NCBI GenBank assembly: GCA_964638775.1
Contig: CAZWZH010000229.1
Coordinates: forward strand, 3,542-67,541
Reading direction: 5' to 3'
DNA length: 64,000 nucleotides
Source of the DNA: Azophilus sp964638775
GTDB lineage: Bacteria > Pseudomonadota > Gammaproteobacteria > Pseudomonadales > Azotimanducaceae
The translations under genes were made by a program, and so were the position numbers. The notes below the pieces were generated by a model that saw only the letters and a program-made list of their open reading frames with translations, ran no database searches and was not told the origin of the DNA. This document shows positions 1 through 8,114 of this stretch, in pieces. Position 1 is the stretch's first letter. The number at the start of each line of letters is the position of its first letter.

Positions 1-1131
1 CAGCCAGAGGTCGAAGAATCCCTCGCGAATGGTGTAAAGACGCGAGCGCTTGTCTTGCGGATTTTGGCTGGAGCGCAGGTAGTGAGCATCGGAAAGGCGC
101 TTGAGAAGCGACGAGATTTCCTGCTGGCTCATGCGCATGCGCCGGGCTATTGCCGCAGGAGTTTTCTCCTGGTCGCGCATGCCGGCGAGGCATTCCAGAA
201 CTGCTCGCTGAGCGGGCGACAGGTCGGTAAGACGGCTTTGATAGAAAGGTGAAATCCTGTCGAGGAGCAGATGAAACTGATCATGTACGCGGGTAACCGA
301 TTCGTTGGCGATCAACTCGTAGAGCATGAGGGTCAGCCGTGGGTTTCCCCCGGTCATTTTGTATAGCGCTTGCAGCTTGGGACGCATGTTTTCGAAATTT
401 TCGAGGAGATTTGTGCGGTTATCCCATTCGAGGTTCCTCCGGATTACCTCGGCGGTCTCCTCGAAGCTCAGGTTCTCCAGAATCTGGATGTCGAAGAAGT
501 CGTAAAACGGCTGCCCCACGTCGGTGATTCCGTCGAAATGCAAGGGTGCTGTTGCCAACAGCAGGCAGCCGTTGTCGGCCATGAAGAACTTGCGCAGCGA
601 GGCGATGTCCTGTTTGTTGCGTATCTGCCGGGTGAAAACCTCGCCCAGGTTCTCGAGCATGACGAGAAGCGTGCGTTTGCGCAGTCGATTTTGTTCGCGC
701 AAGGGCGGTACGACGGTGTCGATGACGATGGCGTCGTCATCCTCGGTTTCTACGCTGGCGAACAATTGAGCCCAGAGCGGGTCGTCTTCGAGGGTGTCTT
801 TCACTATCCGGCACAGACCGATCAGGAAATCGGCGAAGGACAGCGTCTGATTCGATTCCTCTGGAAACCGGGCCACGACCACGCTGGCACGAAGCGCTTC
901 GTCCGATTCAACCGCCGCTTCGATGCAGGAAAGCAGGTGGGTCTTGCCGATTCCGCGCGGCCCGATGAACAGCATGTGGTGTTTCGACCTTCTGCCCACC
1001 GAACTGCGCACAGACTCGATGGCGTTGCCAACGATCTGGTCTCGCCCTACGCTCGTTTGTTGCAGACGTTCCGGGCTGGTTACACCGGATCGGTACAGCC
1101 CGATGTTTGTACTTACTGCCGGTTCAGGCAT
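1..1131 (-). CDS. ATPase with C-terminal winged-helix domain (3' end cut off by window edge)
   Basis: The reading frame opens at the ATG at 1131 and stays open to base 1, so the C-terminus lies outside the window. A P-loop GPRGIGKT is at residues 57-64, and a hydrophobic strand ending LLVMLENL serves as a Walker B-like strand. After about residue 270 comes a segment rich in RMRMSQQEISSLLKRL-type sequence, which resembles the winged helix-turn-helix of MarR-like regulators. It is therefore probably an AAA/STAND-type NTPase with a DNA-binding tail. The start overlaps the stop of the upstream ATPase by 8 nt, so the two are probably translationally coupled and may act as a pair. No specific function can be named; roles in signalling, regulation or defence are all open. 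Confidence 0.75.
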   Translation of the reverse strand, partial: MPEPAVSTNIGLYRSGVTSPERLQQTSVGRDQIVGNAIESVRSSVGRRSKHHMLFIGPRGIGKTHLLSCIEAAVESDEALRASVVVARFPEESNQTLSFADFLIGLCRIVKDTLEDDPLWAQLFASVETEDDDAIVIDTVVPPLREQNRLRKRTLLVMLENLGEVFTRQIRNKQDIASLRKFFMADNGCLLLATAPLHFDGITDVGQPFYDFFDIQILENLSFEETAEVIRRNLEWDNRTNLLENFENMRPKLQALYKMTGGNPRLTLMLYELIANESVTRVHDQFHLLLDRISPFYQSRLTDLSPAQRAVLECLAGMRDQEKTPAAIARRMRMSQQEISSLLKRLSDAHYLRSSQNPQDKRSRLYTIREGFFDLWL

Positions 1132-2353
1132 GGTATTTCCTCCACCAGAGTTTCAGCACGCCGCCGGCGAAATCGTAGACCCCAGGCTCGACCTCCTCGA
1201 CGTAGAAGTCGTTCTCAAGGTCGAGCATTATCCGATTGAAAACCTGCCTGCGCTCGTGGGCCGGCAATTCGAGCTCGAGATCTGCCAGCAGGCGCTCCGC
1301 CTCCTGCAGCAGGCTTGTGCGCCCGAGCCCTTCTTCGCTCGCGCTGGGCTGTCCGAGCAGGGTGTGGGCAATCGAGCCGTTCGTGTTCCCGTAGTACTGC
1401 CGAATGCGCGAGTGGAAATGCTGCAGTCGCGCGCGGGCACCTGAACTGACAATCATTGCGTCGAATACTGCATCGACGTCCGAGGCGACGATTTTGCGCT
1501 GCTCTCTTTTCCACAGCCGGTAGAGATCCTGGGTTGCCATCTGCATGAACAGCGGGATGGGACGGCCCAGGCGTGCGACAAGCCGTGGCCCGACGCCGTT
1601 GTCGAATGGAACGCCGCGCCCGCCGAGCATGTCGTTCGGGAAAGCCTCGACGTCCTCATCCGTGAGCGGAGGCAGGGGGATATCCACGAGATCGTTGATG
1701 AGGTCCACCAGCCCGAGCGAATCAAGCGTGCCGCTCAGGTTGACTGAGCCCCCGACAAGCCAGCGGATCGGGTCCCTTGCCGGTGCCGGCTTCAACCGCT
1801 GGGCGCGAAACCAGGCCAGAAACCCGCGCAACAACGGTTTGTGTTCTCGTGCGAGATTGAGCAGCATGTCGGGAAACTCATCGACGATAAACAAAACCGG
1901 CTGGCCGGAATCGCGGGCCTGGGCAAGCAGCCTGTCGCCGTGCTGACGCCAGTTCTTGTCCCATTCAGGGTCGCTTCGTCTCAGCGCCAGCTTGAAACCG
2001 CCTACGTCAACCCCATCGATCTGTCGTAGAACGCCGCTCACCAGTTCCCATCCTTTGGCAAGTTGGTCGCGTAGGAAATCCGGGTGCGCGTCGTGGAATG
2101 CGTCGAGCAGCGCCTGGAAAAAATCGGCCGGGTGGGTCAAGTCCTGGACATTTATCGAAATGACGGAGAATCCGTGTTCGGGTCGATCACGCAAGTGATC
2201 CATGACGCTGGTCTTGCCTGTTCGCCGAGGCGCCGTCAGCACCACGTGTTGGGTGCGCAGCGTCTGCCACGGATCCTCAAGGAACGCGCTACGAAATCTC
2301 AGGTCCACAGGATCGACGGGGGCTCCGGTGTAGAATTCGGGAACGCGGTTCAT
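1124..2353 (-). CDS. AAA/STAND-type ATPase, first gene of an ATPase pair
   Basis: This 409-residue protein has a Walker A motif APRRTGKTS at residues 41-49 and a Walker B strand VLFIVDEFP near residue 175. That layout matches the prokaryotic AAA ATPase families related to the archaeal-type ATPase domain. The C-terminal third is helical and ends in an acidic and aromatic segment (FYVEEVEPGVYDF) that looks like a small winged-helix or beta-hairpin domain. The ATG at 2353 is chosen because a sigma70-like promoter and palindromes lie directly upstream. It is co-transcribed with the partial ATPase gene at 1-1131, which it overlaps by 8 nt. The two proteins are different enough that this is not a simple tandem duplication. 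The substrate or partner is unknown. Confidence 0.75.
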   Translation of the reverse strand: MNRVPEFYTGAPVDPVDLRFRSAFLEDPWQTLRTQHVVLTAPRRTGKTSVMDHLRDRPEHGFSVISINVQDLTHPADFFQALLDAFHDAHPDFLRDQLAKGWELVSGVLRQIDGVDVGGFKLALRRSDPEWDKNWRQHGDRLLAQARDSGQPVLFIVDEFPDMLLNLAREHKPLLRGFLAWFRAQRLKPAPARDPIRWLVGGSVNLSGTLDSLGLVDLINDLVDIPLPPLTDEDVEAFPNDMLGGRGVPFDNGVGPRLVARLGRPIPLFMQMATQDLYRLWKREQRKIVASDVDAVFDAMIVSSGARARLQHFHSRIRQYYGNTNGSIAHTLLGQPSASEEGLGRTSLLQEAERLLADLELELPAHERRQVFNRIMLDLENDFYVEEVEPGVYDFAGGVLKLWWRKYHA

Positions 2354-2356
2354 TTA

Positions 2357-2434
2357 TACATCAATATTGTTGTAAAACATTTCTGTCGTTCAAGTAACTA
2401 TACGACGATATTGATATAAGTCAATCTTGTTGTA
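2357..2434. promoter_or_regulatory. three copies of an 18-bp palindromic operator
   Basis: Copy 1, TACATCAATATTGTTGTA (2357-2374), is an almost perfect palindrome lying between the start codon and the promoter, over the ribosome-binding region. Copy 2, TACGACGATATTGATATA (2401-2418), matches the reverse complement of copy 1 at 15 of 18 positions and covers the -10/-35 spacer. Copy 3 (2417-2434), TAAGTCAATCTTGTTGTA, matches copy 1 at 15 of 18 and covers the -35. Centre-to-centre distances are 44 and 16 bp. The placement is what a repressor of this operon would need. The winged-helix protein encoded second in the operon is a candidate binder (inference). Confidence 0.6.
2397..2424 (-). promoter_or_regulatory. 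sigma70-like promoter of the ATPase pair
   Basis: On the minus strand there is a -35 box TTGACT (2419-2424), a 16-bp spacer and a -10 box TATAGT (2397-2402). The start codon of the first ATPase is 44 bases downstream of the -10. The surrounding 2354-2440 stretch is markedly AT-rich compared with the genes. Confidence 0.65.
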
Positions 2435-2544
2435 TACAAATCGAGAGGTAATCTTAGATGGTATGCACCGTCGGCTGAAACGCTACCTCCAGCCCGGCAT
2501 CACAAGCGCGTCATAGGATTCCGTAGTCCAGCGGAGGTTCGCCC

Positions 2545-2835
2545 ATGCAGGCGCGCTACACCATCCGCGCCGACTGGCACAACAGGCGCTGGCTGGATGC
2601 GTTCGCGAATGCCGTGGCGGCGTTCCCGGAAATCATCGAGCTCTACCGGATGAGCGGCGACGTGGATTACCTGATGCGGGTGGTCGTGCCCGACATTGCC
2701 GCCTACGATGACTTCTACCAGCGGCTGATCCAGTCCATCGACCTGTCGGATATGAGTTCCAGCTTCGCCATGGAACGCATCAAGTACTCCACGGTGCTGC
2801 CGCTGAAACATGCGCGGCACCGAGCAGCAGGTTGA
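2545..2835 (+). CDS. Lrp/AsnC ligand-binding (RAM) domain without DNA-binding domain
   Basis: The 96-residue product aligns only with the C-terminal half of Lrp/AsnC regulators. The stretch FPEIIELYRMSGDVDYLMRV parallels LPEVMECYLMSGDADYLLRV in the full-length Lrp protein at 58425-58910. The N-terminal helix-turn-helix is absent, and an in-frame TAG sits at 2524-2526. A good Shine-Dalgarno sequence GGAGG (2533-2537) precedes the ATG by 7 nt, so it may be a genuine stand-alone RAM protein. It could equally be the tail of a truncated regulator. The neighbouring genes at 2875-5498 follow on the same strand. Confidence 0.6.
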   Translation: MQARYTIRADWHNRRWLDAFANAVAAFPEIIELYRMSGDVDYLMRVVVPDIAAYDDFYQRLIQSIDLSDMSSSFAMERIKYSTVLPLKHARHRAAG

Positions 2836-2874
2836 TATAGACTGCGGGCGATTCCCTCCGAAAAGGATTCTCCC

Positions 2875-3309
2875 ATGTCCGAATACATTCCGCCCACCCT
2901 CGACTGGGTTCGCGATCAGGTGGAGCTCTATGAGAAGAGCGGCGGCACCGAAGGCACAACGCTCCTGGATACCGGCCTGCCGTGCATCCTGGTCACCCAC
3001 CGCGGCAACAGGACGGGCGCGATCCGCAAGATTCCCCTGATGCGCGTCAAGGACGGCGACAGCTACGTGCTGGTCGGCTCGTTCGGCGGCAGGCCGAACC
3101 ATCCGGTGTGGATCTACAACCTGCGGGCCGACCCGAACGTCGAAATCCGGGACGAGACCGAGGTGCACGCCATGCGGGTGCGAGAAGTCGACGACCCGGC
3201 GGAACGGGCGCGGGCCTGGGAGCTTGCGGTTGAGGCCTACGCGCCTTACGAGGAATACCGCACCAACACCACGCGCAAGTTTGCGATATTCATTGCCGAT
3301 CCTGTCTGA
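2875..3309 (+). CDS. Ddn-like nitroreductase/quinone reductase family protein
   Basis: The 144-residue protein has the split-beta-barrel signature of the deazaflavin-dependent nitroreductase family: LPCILVTHRGNRTGAIRKIPLMRV, followed by SFGGRPNHPVWIYNLRADPNVEI (shown here only as landmarks, residues about 36-90). Members characterised in actinobacteria use reduced F420, but proteobacterial members may use another flavin, so the cofactor is unknown here. It follows the Lrp-domain gene by 39 nt and precedes the thioredoxin-fold fusion gene by 14 nt. The three genes up to the selenoprotein therefore look like one transcription unit with a redox role. Confidence 0.75.
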   Translation: MSEYIPPTLDWVRDQVELYEKSGGTEGTTLLDTGLPCILVTHRGNRTGAIRKIPLMRVKDGDSYVLVGSFGGRPNHPVWIYNLRADPNVEIRDETEVHAMRVREVDDPAERARAWELAVEAYAPYEEYRTNTTRKFAIFIADPV

Positions 3310-3323
3310 GCAAACTTGGCGCC

Positions 3324-4901
3324 ATGACCCAACCGCCTGCGTTTCTGCTTGAGGACGGTCAGGGGGAGCCGCATGCCTTCCCGGGTTCGAAGCCCGCGTT
3401 TGTCTGCTTCGTCAAGGAAGACTGCCCGACCTGCAACGACGTCATGCCGCTCATCGAATCGGCCTGGGGCGGAATGCGGGAGAACGTGGATTTCTTCGTC
3501 TGCGGCCAGACCGAGGCCGGGAACCGCGCCCTGACGGAGAACCACGGCCTGACCGTGCCGCTCCTGGACGATTCCTCTCTCAAGGTGTCTTTCGCCTGGG
3601 ATGTCGAAATCGTGCCCACACTCGTTGTTGTCGACACCGACGGCAACGCGCGGCACCGGTTCATGGGTTTCGAGCGGGAGGAATGGCGGCAGGCGCTGGA
3701 GGATCTTGCGCAGGCGTCCGGAGCGCAGGAACCGCAGATCGACTGGCCGGCCTTTCCGGCGTTGCGTCCGGGTTGCGGTTCGCGCTCGGCGGATCCCACC
3801 ATTGCCGCACGCCTGCAGGCGGAATCCGAGAACAGCCCCCTGCGCGCCCGGCGCATCGACATCGCGGCGCACGACGACGAGTTCGAGTTCATGTTCGACC
3901 AGGGGTTCAGCGACGGGCTGCCCCTCATCCCGCCCGTCCCGGAGCGGGTGATGCGCATGCTGGGCGGGACGACCCGCGATCCGCAGGAGGTGATCGCCAC
4001 GGTGCCGCCCAACATGGGCGAGGCGACGGTGGAAAAAGTGGCCATCAACTCGGTGATGGCCGGCTGCAAGCCGGAATACCTGCCCGTGGTGCTGACGGCG
4101 CTCGAAGCCGTGTGCACGGACGAATTCAACATTCACGGTGTGATGGCGACCACCATGGGCGCCAGCCCCGTCATGGTGGTCAACGGCCCCATCCGCCACC
4201 GGCTCGGCATGAACATGAAGCTTGGCGCGCTCGGCCAGGGCAACCGGGCAAACGCCACCATCGGCCGGGCGTTGCGCCTGGCGATCCGCAACATCGGCGG
4301 CGCCAGGCCCGGCGGAACGGAGCGGTCGACGCTGGGCAACCCGATGAAGTTCAGCATGTGCTTTGCGGAATGGGAGGAGCGAAGCGCCTGGACGCCGCTG
4401 CATGTCGAGCGCGGGTTCGAACCTGAAGATTCCGTCGTTACGGTCTACGCAATGACCAGCGGGCCGGTGTTGACGGTCGACCAGGATTCGCGCACCGGCC
4501 CGCAACTCGCGTGTAGCCTGGGGCTGGGCATCGAGGGCATGCTGCATCCCAGGGCGCGCCTGTGGGGCGAGACCCTGCTGGTGATTGCCCCCGAGCATGT
4601 CGATAAACTGGCCGGAGACGGTTACGGCAAGGCCGAGATCCGCGCGCGCATCCAGGAAGTCGCCGCTCGCCCGATGCGGGAACTGGTGGAAGACGACCGG
4701 TCCGCCATGGGCATCAAGCGCGCCGCGGCCGAGCAGATGGATGACGAAGCGCTGGACCGGAAGCTGCCGAAATTCCGCAGCGATGCGGATATTCATATCG
4801 TCGTGGCGGGGTCCGAGGCCGGCAGTTTCTCGGCTGCCTTCCACGGCTGGCTGATGGGCGAGACCGGTTCCATGCCGGTCTCACGGAAGATTCTGCTGTG
4901 A
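3324..4901 (+). CDS. thioredoxin-fold domain fused to a large uncharacterised domain; partner of the UGSC selenoprotein
   Basis: Residues 1 to about 135 look like a thioredoxin fold. There is a CPTC motif (VKEDCPTCNDV, near residue 36) and the cis-proline region VEIVPTLVVVDTDG. The remaining roughly 390 residues, starting around FSDGLPLIPPVPERV, contain several conserved-looking blocks such as INSVMAGCKPEYLPVV and FNIHGVMATTMGASPV. I do not recognise this as an enzyme family with a known reaction. The ATG at 3324 starts directly at the thioredoxin fold. The stop is 78 nt before the selenoprotein start on the same strand, so the CPTC dithiol could reduce or be reduced by the Sec protein (inference). 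Confidence 0.7.
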   Translation: MTQPPAFLLEDGQGEPHAFPGSKPAFVCFVKEDCPTCNDVMPLIESAWGGMRENVDFFVCGQTEAGNRALTENHGLTVPLLDDSSLKVSFAWDVEIVPTLVVVDTDGNARHRFMGFEREEWRQALEDLAQASGAQEPQIDWPAFPALRPGCGSRSADPTIAARLQAESENSPLRARRIDIAAHDDEFEFMFDQGFSDGLPLIPPVPERVMRMLGGTTRDPQEVIATVPPNMGEATVEKVAINSVMAGCKPEYLPVVLTALEAVCTDEFNIHGVMATTMGASPVMVVNGPIRHRLGMNMKLGALGQGNRANATIGRALRLAIRNIGGARPGGTERSTLGNPMKFSMCFAEWEERSAWTPLHVERGFEPEDSVVTVYAMTSGPVLTVDQDSRTGPQLACSLGLGIEGMLHPRARLWGETLLVIAPEHVDKLAGDGYGKAEIRARIQEVAARPMRELVEDDRSAMGIKRAAAEQMDDEALDRKLPKFRSDADIHIVVAGSEAGSFSAAFHGWLMGETGSMPVSRKILL

Positions 4902-4979
4902 ACCGCACTCGATGACGCTCACGGGCGCCACGCGGAAATGCGGGAGATTTTTGAAAAGGAAAACCAGAGGAGGGAAAAA

Positions 4980-5498
4980 GTGGTAACCATTCTGGACCCC
5001 ACCGACGAACGCGTACCGGTGAAACGTCAGGTAACGCCGCGCCCGGATACGGTATCCGGCAACGTCGCGCTACTCGACATCTCCAAGCCGCGCGGCAACG
5101 TGCTGCTCGACCGGCTGGAAGCCCTGCTGCAGGAACGCCTGCCGGGCATTTCCATCAACCGCTACGCCAAGCCGACGTTCGCGAAACCGGCGCCGGACGC
5201 ATTGCGGGCGGATATCGCGTCAAAGAACGACTTCGTCATCGAGGCGCTGGCTGACTGAGGCTCCTGTACCACGTGCAGTTTGCATGACACGGTATGGTTC
5301 GAGATTCAGGGCAAGCCCGTGGTTTCCATCGCATCGACGGAGTTCGTCGATGCCGCGGCCACCCAGGCCGAAGCGCTCGGCATGAAGGATGCGCGCGCGG
5401 TGTTCGTCGGGCACCCGATTCAGGGCTCGACCGATGAGGAAATGCGCGCCAAGGCGGAAGACGTCGTTGATCGGGTCATCGCTTCGTTGACCGACTGA
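4980..5498 (+). CDS. UGSC-family selenoprotein with in-frame UGA read as selenocysteine
   Basis: The frame contains one TGA at 5256-5258, inside the family hallmark U-G-S-C: ALAD-(Sec)-GSCTTCSLHD. Translation continues in the same frame to the stop at 5496-5498, through sequence typical of the family (VVSIASTEF, a run ending ALGM, and VGHPIQG). The GTG at 4980 is preferred because AGGAGG stands 7 nt upstream and the product then begins VTILDPTDE, like other family members. This gives 172 residues with Sec93, Cys96 and Cys99. An ATG at 4938 in the same frame is possible. Ordinary annotation would split this into a 106-residue protein and a TTG-started downstream ORF. The reaction is unknown; a selenol-based redox role beside the CPTC protein is inferred. 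Confidence 0.85.
5267..5294 (+). promoter_or_regulatory. putative bacterial SECIS hairpin
   Basis: Directly downstream of the UGA (5256-5258), TACC (5267-5270) pairs with GGTA (5291-5294). CGTGC (5272-5276) pairs with GCATG (5282-5286) using one G-U pair. The apical loop AGTTT (5277-5281) has a G in its second position and begins 18 nt after the UGA. Those two properties agree with the known bacterial SECIS model. An asymmetric internal loop (A versus ACAC) separates the two stems. Confidence 0.65.
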
Positions 5499-5555
5499 AG
5501 CGGGGCCACAGGCCGCCGGCTGTTCGCGCACGGAACCTTGCCCGTCCGCAACGGG

Positions 5556-6365
5556 TCAGTTCCGCTGGCGTGAATCCGGCGGCCGCTTGCCGTGCTCGTC
5601 CAGGATGTCGAATTCCACGCCCAGGTCATCCACCCACTGGATGGTGCCGGTGCGGTCCATCAGGTCATCGCTGGCCAGCAGCGCCGCGGCACAGCGCCCC
5701 ACGAAGAGTGGCGTCTGCGCATTGCTCAGATCCATGCCCTGATGCTTGGCGACGTCCACGATGAACTCCGTACTCACCGGCCCGGGGTAAAGCGCGATGG
5801 CCGCTATGCCCTTGGGCCGCAACTCGATGGCCATGTCGGCAGTGAGCCGGTCCAGGCCGGCCTTGCCGGTGCCGTAGGAGCAGGAGAACGCATAGCCCTG
5901 CCCGCCGGCGGAAGAGATATTCAGGATGGCGCCGCCAGGGCCGGCCTCGAAGAGCAGCGGCGCCGCATACCAGCTCGCCACGTAATGGGCCCTGAGCCCG
6001 ATGCCCACCTGGTCGTCCCAGATCTGCAGCGGATGATCCCAGAACCCGCCGCCCCAGGCCGGCGGATCGGGAATCTTGTAGACGTTGTTGACCAGCAGAT
6101 CGATCTTGCCCGCCTCGGACTTGACCTGCTCGAACACGGCCCCGATCTGATCGTCGACGAAGTGGTCGCATTGGATCGCATGGCCGTCGCCGCCGTTCTC
6201 GGTGACCTGGCGCGCCGTGGTATCGATAGTGCGGTCGCGGTCGCCGGTGGTGCGGCCGGTCAGGTAAACCGTGGCCCCGGCCTCGCCGAGCGCCAGCGCA
6301 ATGCCCTTGCCGATGCCGCGGCTGGCCCCGGTGACCACCGCCACCTTGTCCTTGAGTGCGGTCAT
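5556..6365 (-). CDS. short-chain dehydrogenase/reductase
   Basis: This is a classical SDR of 269 residues. The nucleotide-binding motif TGASRGIG is at residues 12-19, LLVNN is near residue 90, the catalytic serine is in LNISSAGG, and the Y-x3-K pair is in SYGTGK. The longer insert after NN (KIPDPPAWGGGFWD) resembles the DHRS1-like subgroup. The substrate cannot be read from the sequence. It is the last gene of the long minus-strand run 15291 to 5556, with a 30-nt gap to the BCCT transporter, so it may be co-transcribed with the betaine genes. Its 3' end converges on the selenoprotein gene. Confidence 0.85.
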   Translation of the reverse strand: MTALKDKVAVVTGASRGIGKGIALALGEAGATVYLTGRTTGDRDRTIDTTARQVTENGGDGHAIQCDHFVDDQIGAVFEQVKSEAGKIDLLVNNVYKIPDPPAWGGGFWDHPLQIWDDQVGIGLRAHYVASWYAAPLLFEAGPGGAILNISSAGGQGYAFSCSYGTGKAGLDRLTADMAIELRPKGIAAIALYPGPVSTEFIVDVAKHQGMDLSNAQTPLFVGRCAAALLASDDLMDRTGTIQWVDDLGVEFDILDEHGKRPPDSRQRN

Positions 6366-6395
6366 TTGCGGGATCCCAGAATTTTGGAGCGCGCA

Positions 6396-8036
6396 CTATA
6401 TCGAGGATACCGCGCCGGAATCCAGGGCCAGCGACTTCAGCAGCCCGTACATCATGAACAACAGAACGATGCTTACCGGCAGCGCCGCGACGATCGATGC
6501 CGTCTGCAATGCCTGCAGGCCGCCGGCGAGCAAAAGGACCGCGGCCACCAGCCCCTGACCCAGCCCCCAGACCACGCGGAACCGCTGCGGCGGATGATCG
6601 TCGCCCATGCTCAGCATGGTGGTGATCACCAGTGTGCCTGAATCCGAGGAAGTGATGAACCAGGTCGCCAGCAGGAAGGTGGCAAGCGCTGAAATGGCCC
6701 AGACGAGCCAGGACAGGTCGCTCATCGAGGCGATGGTGCTGTACAGCGCGGCTTCGAGATTGCCGCTGCGCACCAGGTTCATGATGCCCGCCGTGCCGGC
6801 GCCCCCGCCCGCCCAAAGTTCAAGGTGGATGGCGTTGCCGCCCAAGAGGGCGATCCAGAACACACCCAGACCCGTCGGCACGAACATGGCGCCGGCGACG
6901 AACTCCCGGAGCTTGCGCCCTCTGGATATGCGGGCGATGAACATGCCTACGAAGGGGGCCCAGCTTATCCACCAGCCCCAGTAGAAGACCGTCCAGTTGC
7001 TCTGCCAAGTGGCGGTGGCTTCGTCGGCCGCTGTCCAGAACCCCATTGGAATGACCGCCCACAGGTAGTCGCCGGCGGTGGTGGCGAAAAACCCCAGTAG
7101 CCATTCGGTAGGGCCCCAGAACAGGAAGAATCCAATCAGCACGACGGTGAGGTAGATATTCCATTCGGAGATGATGCGGATGCCCCGGCCGACGCCGGAG
7201 ACTGCTGACAGGGTAGCCACGGTGGAGATCGCCGCGATCAGGCCCATCTGCGTGACGATGCCCGGGTCGAGGCCGAACAGGGTATCCAGGCCGGCGCCCA
7301 TCTGCTTGACACCCAGGCCGAGGGAGGTGGCGACTCCGAACACCGTGCCGAAAACCGCCAGCAGGTCGACGAGATGGCCGGGAGCGCCGTAGATCCGATC
7401 GCCGATCACCGGATAGAGGGCGGAACGGAGCGTCAGCGGCAGCTTCTTGCGGAAGCCGAACCAGGCCAGGCAGAGGCCGACGATCACGTACACCGACCAG
7501 GCGTGAATCCCCCAGTGCATGTAGGTGACGCGCACCGCGTGCTCCGCCCGCTGCACGTCGAGCAGCAGGGCGCCGGCACGGTCGGCGTGCGGATTGTTGG
7601 GGTAGCCGCCCGGGGCGCTGTTGTCGAGATAGTAGAGCGGCTCGGCAATGGAGAAGAACAGGAGCCCGATGCCGAGGCCCGCCGAGAACAGCATTGCCAG
7701 CCACGAGAAAGTGCTGAACTCCGGCCGCGCATCATCGTCGCCGAGCCGGTAGTTGCCGTAGCTGCTGCACATGAGAAACAGGGAGACGAATACTGCCCCG
7801 CACACGGTCAGCACGTAGTACCAGTCGAGGGTGCTCTCGATCCACGCCCGGACGTCGGCATACAGGGCGCCCGCCTGGTCGAGAAAGGCGATGGAAAGGG
7901 CCACGAACACCAGTACCATGCCTTTGGCAGCGAGCGCCATGCCGGTGTGCAGCCCTTCCCAGATCCCGGCTTTGGCGACGGATAACTCTGGCGGAGTGTC
8001 CAGAGTCTCGGTTCCGATTTCCTTCCCCTCGGTCAT
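6396..8036 (-). CDS. BCCT-family transporter for betaine/carnitine/choline
   Basis: The inner-membrane carrier has the BCCT core: GLGIGLLFFSIAEPLYY in transmembrane segment 3-4 and the tryptophan-rich signature WTVFYWGWWISWAPFVG. About twelve hydrophobic segments run through the 546 residues. The ATG at 8036 (MTEGKEIG...) is preferred over an upstream TTG at 8066 because a purine-rich GGGAAG precedes it. It lies 78 nt downstream of the corrinoid-activator gene in the methyltransferase run. That context points to uptake of glycine betaine or carnitine as substrates rather than only for osmoprotection (inference). Confidence 0.9.
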   Translation of the reverse strand: MTEGKEIGTETLDTPPELSVAKAGIWEGLHTGMALAAKGMVLVFVALSIAFLDQAGALYADVRAWIESTLDWYYVLTVCGAVFVSLFLMCSSYGNYRLGDDDARPEFSTFSWLAMLFSAGLGIGLLFFSIAEPLYYLDNSAPGGYPNNPHADRAGALLLDVQRAEHAVRVTYMHWGIHAWSVYVIVGLCLAWFGFRKKLPLTLRSALYPVIGDRIYGAPGHLVDLLAVFGTVFGVATSLGLGVKQMGAGLDTLFGLDPGIVTQMGLIAAISTVATLSAVSGVGRGIRIISEWNIYLTVVLIGFFLFWGPTEWLLGFFATTAGDYLWAVIPMGFWTAADEATATWQSNWTVFYWGWWISWAPFVGMFIARISRGRKLREFVAGAMFVPTGLGVFWIALLGGNAIHLELWAGGGAGTAGIMNLVRSGNLEAALYSTIASMSDLSWLVWAISALATFLLATWFITSSDSGTLVITTMLSMGDDHPPQRFRVVWGLGQGLVAAVLLLAGGLQALQTASIVAALPVSIVLLFMMYGLLKSLALDSGAVSSI

Positions 8037-8114
8037 GCGCGCTTCCCGGTCAGGATGGCGCACCAATGTTCCGGGAAATCCGGAGGACGGTCCAGGCGAC
8101 TCGGGCTCGCTCCG

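Noticed and set aside
3246..4844. A 532-codon minus-strand frame opposite the thioredoxin-fold fusion gene
   Set aside because: Composition is typical of shadow ORFs, and the plus strand carries a recognisable CPTC domain and good operon spacing.
5280..5498. A separate small gene starting at TTG 5280
   Set aside because: It is in the same frame as the ORF before the TGA, lacks its own ribosome-binding site, and begins in the middle of the UGSC family domain. Selenocysteine read-through explains it better.
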